Shown piece after piece: positions 41,760 to 45,898 of a stretch of 45,898 bases of DNA. The stretch comes from JAAYZH01 sp964479695 (GTDB taxonomy: Bacteria > Bacillota > Clostridia > Saccharofermentanales > Fastidiosipilaceae). A model generated the notes under the pieces. That model worked only from the letters and a program-made list of their open reading frames with translations. It made no database searches and was not told the origin of the DNA. Both the position numbers and the translations under genes were made by a program. The stretch is taken from positions 1-45,898 of the forward strand of contig CAYZSO010000017.1 in the NCBI GenBank assembly GCA_964479695.1. The letters are read 5' to 3'. The number at the start of each line of letters is the position of its first letter. Position 1 is the stretch's first letter.

Positions 41760-42701
41760 ATGTCATATATCGCAATTGACGAAATTACCAAACATTTTGA
41801 CCAGAAAACGGTGCTGAAAAATGTGAGTTTCGATGTGCGCAAAGGTGAGATTATGGGTCTCATCGGACCGAATGGCGCCGGCAAAACTACCCTGATCAAC
41901 ATCATCCTCGGGCTGCTGCAGCCGGACGCGGGTTCGATTACGATCGACGGCCTTTCCATGGCCAAAGACGAAGCCACCATCAAACAGATGATTGGCTACA
42001 TTCCTCAGGAAATCGCGCTCATCGATGATTCCTCGTGCTGGAATAATTTGCTCTATTTCGCTACGCTGTACAACCTCAAGGGTTCGGAGCGGAAAGCACG
42101 TTGCGAGATGGCGCTGGAGCTCACCGGCCTCACGGAGGAGAAGGGCAAGAAGGTCAGCAAGCTCTCCGGCGGCATGAAGAGACGCCTCAATATCGCCTGT
42201 GCAACCATGCATGACCCGTCGATCCTGATTCTCGACGAGCCGACGGTCGGTATCGATCCGCAATCCAGAAATTATATTTTTGAGTATCTGCTTCATTTGA
42301 ACCGTGACAAGACTTGCACTATCCTTTACACATCACATTATATGGAGGAAGTGGACCGCCTGTGCGACCGCCTCTTCATCTTGGATGAGGGGCAGGAGGT
42401 GGCTTTTGGCGACAAGGAGAGCGTGCGCGGGCTGGTTGAGTCCGGCAGGCAGATCGAATTTGTGACGGAGCAGGCTTTGGCCAAAGACGTCACTCAACTC
42501 ATCGCTGCCCTTCCGGGTGTCAAAGACCTCTCCACCCGCGACAATGTCCTCCTCATTGAAACCCTGCCGGCGCTCTTCTCCCTCGGGCAAGCGATCCGCG
42601 TTCTGGAGGACAACAACGTCACGCTCTTATCTGTCGACTCGAAGCAAATCAGCCTTGAGCAGGTCTTCCTCGAGCTGACCGGCAAAGAGCTGAGAGAGTA
42701 G
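41760..42701 (+). CDS. ABC-2 type exporter ATPase
   Basis: Energises export by the two permeases encoded after it. 313 residues. Walker A GPNGAGKT (36-43), Q-loop GYIPQEIALID, signature LSGGMKRRLNIACA, Walker B ILILDEPTVGID and H-loop TSHYMEEVDRLCDR. The C-terminal DUF4162-like region contains the palindrome-encoded EQALAKDVTQL (42471-42490). GTAAGGAGG precedes the ATG. Substrate may be a lipid, peptide or antimicrobial; the neighbouring two-component system suggests an envelope-stress or drug response (inference). Confidence 0.94.
   Translation: MSYIAIDEITKHFDQKTVLKNVSFDVRKGEIMGLIGPNGAGKTTLINIILGLLQPDAGSITIDGLSMAKDEATIKQMIGYIPQEIALIDDSSCWNNLLYFATLYNLKGSERKARCEMALELTGLTEEKGKKVSKLSGGMKRRLNIACATMHDPSILILDEPTVGIDPQSRNYIFEYLLHLNRDKTCTILYTSHYMEEVDRLCDRLFILDEGQEVAFGDKESVRGLVESGRQIEFVTEQALAKDVTQLIAALPGVKDLSTRDNVLLIETLPALFSLGQAIRVLEDNNVTLLSVDSKQISLEQVFLELTGKELRE
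42475..42486. repeat. Dispersed palindrome core in the ATPase gene
   Basis: Full CTTTGGCCAAAG with GG on the left and ACGTC on the right, at the start of the C-terminal regulatory region. Confidence 0.8.
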
Positions 42702-42710
42702 GTGGCTGCC

Positions 42711-44141
42711 ATGGAAAATCAATCACAGCCGAAAAACCAACACCAGCCGAAAAAACAAGACCTGCCGAAAAACCAAGACCTGCCGAAAAAGCAAGACCAG
42801 ATGGAAAACCAAAGCCAGCCGAAAAAGCAAGACCAGATGGAAAACCAAAGCCAGCCGAAAAAGCAAAGCCATTTGCGCAAAAGCCTCACCCTAGCGCTCG
42901 ACAACATGCGCATGAACGCCGACAATTTCCTCATCATTGCGCTCCTCTATCTGGGCTTGCCACTAGGGCTCAGCATCTTCATGATTTTCTCAGTTACAGG
43001 CGCGGTCACTTCCGAAACCGACCCGAAACTCAGCGTGACCTTCATCGACAACGACCGAAGCACCATCTCCGAATCCTACATCCAAACCCTCGAAGCCACC
43101 GGCCTTTTCCTGCCCGTGACCGACGGCGATTACATCATCACGTTTCCAGAAGGCTTCGGCCGCGCCTTGTTGGCCGGCGACACCTTGGTCGGCGGCGACG
43201 CCGCGCGGGCCAGCGACACCTTGGTCGGCGGCGACACCTTGGTCGCCAGCGACGCAGCGCGGGCCAGCGACGCAGCGCCGGAGCTGGGGCTCGACGATTA
43301 CTACCCAACGCTCGAAAATATCAACGGTGGCAGCAGCGGCGAGCAGTTGATCGAAAATGTTATGGAAGAAGTTGGCAAAACGTTTTACCGCAGCGCCGCC
43401 ATCCAAGCCAATATGGCCGAGGCCGGCCTGAGCGCCGCTGAACAAAGCGCGCTCCTTAACCGCATCGCGACCAGTGAACAGGCGTTTTCGATTACTACGG
43501 AGACCATCAACCAGGACACACAGGATCTCCAAAGCAGCATGAATGAATCGTTTGCTTTTGGTTATCTTTCGTACATCATTGTCATGTTTGCCATGGCGAT
43601 CCCGACCAGCATGCGTGATATGCAGAAAAAAGGCACAGCCGCGCGCGTCGCCAGCACCCCCACAAGCAAAAGCGACCTGATCACATCGGATTTCTTTGCC
43701 ACGTGGTGGCTAGCATTGGTCATTTTGTTCCTTTATCTCATGTTTCATCGCCAGCTCACAGGAGCCTTTCAGGGCAATTTGGGCATCTACATTCTCATCC
43801 TCGCCGTTTTCAGCGCCGTCTCGATTTCCGCAATCGTGCTGCTCAACACGCTCATCCCCAACACCACCGCCACGACGGCCATCGTCAGCATCCTGATGAT
43901 CATCCAAGTGATGGGCGCATCCATCGGGCCCATGATTGCAACCGATGAAGGCAGCCCCGTGGCCCTCCTACTCGAGAAAGTACGGATCGATCAGAGTATG
44001 CAGCAAATGTTTACGAACAATAGGGTGGGCGGCTTTGGCCAAAGCGACCTCCTCCAACTCTCGATCCTCGCCGCGCTTGCGATCTTGTTCATTGTTCTTT
44101 CCATCCTCCGTGAAAATGCCAGAAAGGAAGCCAGAATATGA
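42711..44141 (+). CDS. ABC-2 type exporter permease 1
   Basis: Membrane subunit of the exporter, 476 residues. Residues 1-55 are a Gln/Lys/Pro repeat (KNQDLPKKQDQMENQSQPKK), then a first helix (FLIIALLYLGLPLGLSIFMIF), a large extracytoplasmic loop with TLVGGD/AARASD repeats and a helical segment, and five C-terminal helices (from about 280), as in the ABC2_membrane_3/YhgE-like fold. The ATG at 42711 is chosen because AGGTGG lies five bases before it; GTG at 42702 directly after the ATPase stop is possible. Palindrome core at 44033-44044 encodes GGFGQS in a loop between helices. Confidence 0.82.
   Translation: MENQSQPKNQHQPKKQDLPKNQDLPKKQDQMENQSQPKKQDQMENQSQPKKQSHLRKSLTLALDNMRMNADNFLIIALLYLGLPLGLSIFMIFSVTGAVTSETDPKLSVTFIDNDRSTISESYIQTLEATGLFLPVTDGDYIITFPEGFGRALLAGDTLVGGDAARASDTLVGGDTLVASDAARASDAAPELGLDDYYPTLENINGGSSGEQLIENVMEEVGKTFYRSAAIQANMAEAGLSAAEQSALLNRIATSEQAFSITTETINQDTQDLQSSMNESFAFGYLSYIIVMFAMAIPTSMRDMQKKGTAARVASTPTSKSDLITSDFFATWWLALVILFLYLMFHRQLTGAFQGNLGIYILILAVFSAVSISAIVLLNTLIPNTTATTAIVSILMIIQVMGASIGPMIATDEGSPVALLLEKVRIDQSMQQMFTNNRVGGFGQSDLLQLSILAALAILFIVLSILRENARKEARI
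42712..42870. repeat. In-frame repeats spanning the permease start region
   Basis: Units such as CAGCCGAAAAAGCAAGACCA and ATGGAAAACCAAAGCCAGCC. The start segment ATGGAAAA(T/C)CAA itself recurs at 42801 and 42837. Confidence 0.88.
44028..44058. repeat. Dispersed palindrome in permease 1, both arms partly kept
   Basis: GGGCGG, CTTTGGCCAAAG (44033-44044), then CGACCTCCTCC. Frame is kept. Confidence 0.82.
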
Positions 44142-45349
44142 GAAAACTACTCGACCTAACCTATCTCTTCCTGAAAAGAAACTTGACAACCACCGGCCTA
44201 CTCTCACTTCTGTTCCCGATCGTGATGATTGGGTTCGTGGCGCTCGTTTCCGGCGACGCTCCCCAACCCAAAACCGCCGTCCTCCTCGAAGACCAAGGCA
44301 CAATCGCTGCCGAAATCATCTCCGGCAACTCCGGCTACTCCGGCAACTCCGGCAGCTCCGGCAACTCCGGCAACTCCGGCAGCGCCGGCAACTCCGGCAA
44401 CTCCGGCAACCAAACCCCGCAATCCGCGGACTCTGCAGACTCGGCGGAGGGGACCCAGGCTGCAGAGGGGGGGAAGCCCGTGCTACATATCTCCAAAGAC
44501 CGCGAGGAAGCCTTTGCCAGGCTCGAAGACGGTGCCGATGATGACCTCTATATTTTAGGGCCTGACTTTTCTGCGAAAATCGCTGCCGGTGAGGCGCCCG
44601 AAGTTTCGCATGTCAAGCTCGACAACCAAGCCTCCGGCGACTTGCAATTCGCCCTTTACCTCCAATACAAAGTCAATGAGGCGCTGACGGCAAGCCAACT
44701 CCAAGCCGCCGGCGTAGCAGTGCCTACCAGCTACGGCTACTGGTCCATAAACAAACCTGTGGAGCCGGTGTCGTCCAAAGAAATGACCGTTGTTATCCTC
44801 GTCGCTTTCTCTGTGCTCTACGGCTCAGCATTTATGGGCACGGATCTCGTAAATCAGCGTAAAAACAAAGTCCTCCGTCGCGGCCTCGCAACCCCGACCT
44901 CCGGCAGATCGGTCCTCGGTGCAAACCTCCTCGGAAGCTGGCTTCTTCAATACCTGACAAGCGTCTTGACGCTGCTGATTATCAGTATCTTTACACCATT
45001 TTCTGCCAGGAACATCGGCATTTATCTACTGATGTTCGCGTTGTTGTGCTTCTATTCGATCTGCATTCAGATCCTGTACTTGCGGATCTTCAAGAACCCC
45101 CAACTTTCAGCGTTTTTCGGTATGATGATTGCCGTATTCCTGATGTTCCTGGCGATGTTGGAAGACATGAAAGACCTGCTGAGCGACGTGCCGGATTTGC
45201 TCTTCAAAGCCGCCTACCTTTCCCCGTTTTACTGGATACTTCAAGCGTTCCAAACCGGCAACCTTCTCCTACCTGCCGCCATCCTCTTCCTCCTTGGGGC
45301 GGCCTGCTTCTTTGCGGGCAGTTTCCAGGTGCGGGAGTTCGCGGATTAG
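44138..45349 (+). CDS. ABC-2 type exporter permease 2
   Basis: Second membrane subunit, 403 residues. First helix GLLSLLFPIVMIGFVALVSG, an extracytoplasmic domain beginning with an SGNSGSSGNSG repeat (about 66-90), then KPVEPVSSKEMTVVILVAFSVLYGSAFMGTDLVNQRKNKVLRRGLATPTSGRSVLGANL, the family signature loop, and five more helices. The start overlaps the permease 1 stop (ATGA). It ends the operon; the terminator lies in the adjoining repeat unit. Confidence 0.9.
   Translation: MRKLLDLTYLFLKRNLTTTGLLSLLFPIVMIGFVALVSGDAPQPKTAVLLEDQGTIAAEIISGNSGYSGNSGSSGNSGNSGSAGNSGNSGNQTPQSADSADSAEGTQAAEGGKPVLHISKDREEAFARLEDGADDDLYILGPDFSAKIAAGEAPEVSHVKLDNQASGDLQFALYLQYKVNEALTASQLQAAGVAVPTSYGYWSINKPVEPVSSKEMTVVILVAFSVLYGSAFMGTDLVNQRKNKVLRRGLATPTSGRSVLGANLLGSWLLQYLTSVLTLLIISIFTPFSARNIGIYLLMFALLCFYSICIQILYLRIFKNPQLSAFFGMMIAVFLMFLAMLEDMKDLLSDVPDLLFKAAYLSPFYWILQAFQTGNLLLPAAILFLLGAACFFAGSFQVREFAD
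44328..44412. repeat. TCCGGCAAC nine-base repeat in permease 2
   Basis: Nine or ten units of TCCGGCAAC and variants, encoding SGN repeats in the extracytoplasmic domain. Confidence 0.9.
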
Positions 45350-45366
45350 CCTGTACCCCATACACA

Positions 45367-45542
45367 GGTCCATATCTGGACCAGCGAATTACGCCTTGAC
45401 GGGCCTCCCAAGTTGACTTGGGGGGCCTTTTTTCGGCTGTAGCCCATTTACAGGTCCATATCTGGACCTGTGAATTTGCCAAGCAGGTATACAAGTCGGA
45501 TTGACATTGTATGTAGCCTATTAGGAGGTCCAGATATGGACC
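45367..45542. repeat. Array of GGTCCATATCTGGACC palindromes, copy 2
   Basis: Copies at 45367-45382, 45452-45467 and, with inverted middle, 45527-45542; spacing 85 and 75 bases, as in copy 1. Confidence 0.85.
45402..45433 (+). terminator. Intrinsic terminator after the ABC exporter operon
   Basis: Stem GGCCTCCCAAG/CTTGGGGGGCC (one G-T pair), four-base loop, then six T. Confidence 0.85.
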
Positions 45543-45815
45543 TGCATATTTTTATATCTGGGCTACAGCCGAAGTCAACCTGGGCTGCAGCCGAAGTCAA
45601 CCAGCCAGCTAGGCAAATCCGGCTGGCCGTTTGCCACGTTTTGTGCCAAATGTGATTTTCAAACAGGCGTGAGTCAGGCGAAAAAGCGACAATTGGACAT
45701 GGCAAATAAGCCTTGGGTGGAAGGCTTCCAAGTGAATCGTGGAGGATCGAGGGGGATCTGGGAGAAACCTGCGATTCAATGCATTGAATGCGTAATATGT
45801 GTCAAAAGGTCGACG

Positions 45816-45898
45816 CTAGAGCCGCCGGACCCGGATCTTGAGGCTTCGGAGGAATTCCCAAAGGGTCATGACGTCTGGGCCGTCTTCAATCGGTCTGG
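45816..45898 (-). CDS. Nuclease-like protein, C-terminal fragment (second copy)
   Basis: The last 26 complete codons plus TAG read RPIEDGPDVMTLWEFLRSLK followed by IRVRRL, identical to the C-terminus of the nuclease at 25468-26391. The 5' part lies beyond the window. The DNA differs at a few silent positions. Confidence 0.75.
   Translation of the reverse strand, partial: RPIEDGPDVMTLWEFLRSLKIRVRRL

Larger units (their letters stand above)
45365..45898. mobile_element. Repeat-flanked nuclease unit, copy 2 (cut by window end)
   Basis: From 45365 the sequence follows copy 1 (from 25023) closely: terminator, GGTCCATATCTGGACC array, the box TATACAAGTCGGATTGACAT, the AAGCCTT/AAGGCTT hairpin and the coding end of the nuclease gene. 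Copy 1 has one more palindrome unit. Like copy 1, it sits directly after the last gene of an ABC transporter operon. Stretch 45350-45815 holds no other gene. Confidence 0.6.

Overview
The window looks like chromosome from a Gram-positive, Firmicutes-type anaerobe of the Clostridia, perhaps near the Saccharofermentans or Oscillospirales group. This is inferred from LytR-CpsA-Psr, ECF-transporter, Opp, Rrf2 and DesK/NarL-type two-component genes, strong AGGAGG ribosome sites, lipoprotein and GTG-start surface proteins, and a cohesin and a dockerin module. GC content is a little above half by eye. No rRNA, tRNA, CRISPR array or prophage was seen.

Layout. 0.2-10.5 kb: an acyl-ACP thioesterase on the minus strand, then a plus-strand cell-envelope run: UDP-galactopyranose mutase, LCP wall-polymer transferase, cardiolipin synthase, a DUF2207 membrane protein and a PP2C-like/LysM membrane protein. 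10.6-18 kb: a DUF2298 membrane protein (minus), alanyl-tRNA synthetase and HIT protein (plus), a Nudix hydrolase and an Rrf2 regulator (minus). 18.5-24.9 kb: a complete peptide ABC importer (binding lipoprotein, two ATPases, two permeases). 24.9-26.7 kb: a repeat-flanked unit carrying a PD-(D/E)XK-like nuclease; a second copy starts at 45.36 kb and runs off the window end. 26.9-30 kb: a coenzyme A module (putative pantothenate ECF S component, CoaBC, CoaX). 30.2-34.9 kb (minus): a wall cluster of a glucosaminidase with SH3 domains and a dockerin, split by an in-frame TAG, then a membrane-anchored cohesin protein and an SH3 surface protein. 35.1-45.3 kb: RpiB, a 1311-residue protein that reads as a decayed SF1 helicase fused to a decayed histidine phosphatase, a histidine kinase and response regulator, and an ABC-2 exporter (ATPase and two permeases).

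Three genome-scale peculiarities overlie the gene content. First, a palindrome with core CTTTGGCCAAAG and G-rich/C-rich arms is scattered through genes and spacers: eight full cores and more than 25 half-cores counted by hand. In genes it keeps the frame and often falls in domain linkers. Second, short tandem duplications cluster at gene ends. After several stop codons the last codons, including the stop, are repeated 2-10 times, and several proteins carry expanded N-terminal, C-terminal or loop repeats. Third, the nuclease unit is flanked by regularly spaced copies of GGTCCATATCTGGACC.

The best candidates for an undescribed system are (a) the double pseudoenzyme translationally coupled to a two-component system and exporter, (b) the cohesin-dockerin pair apparently tethering a peptidoglycan hydrolase to the membrane, and (c) the CTTTGGCCAAAG palindrome family.
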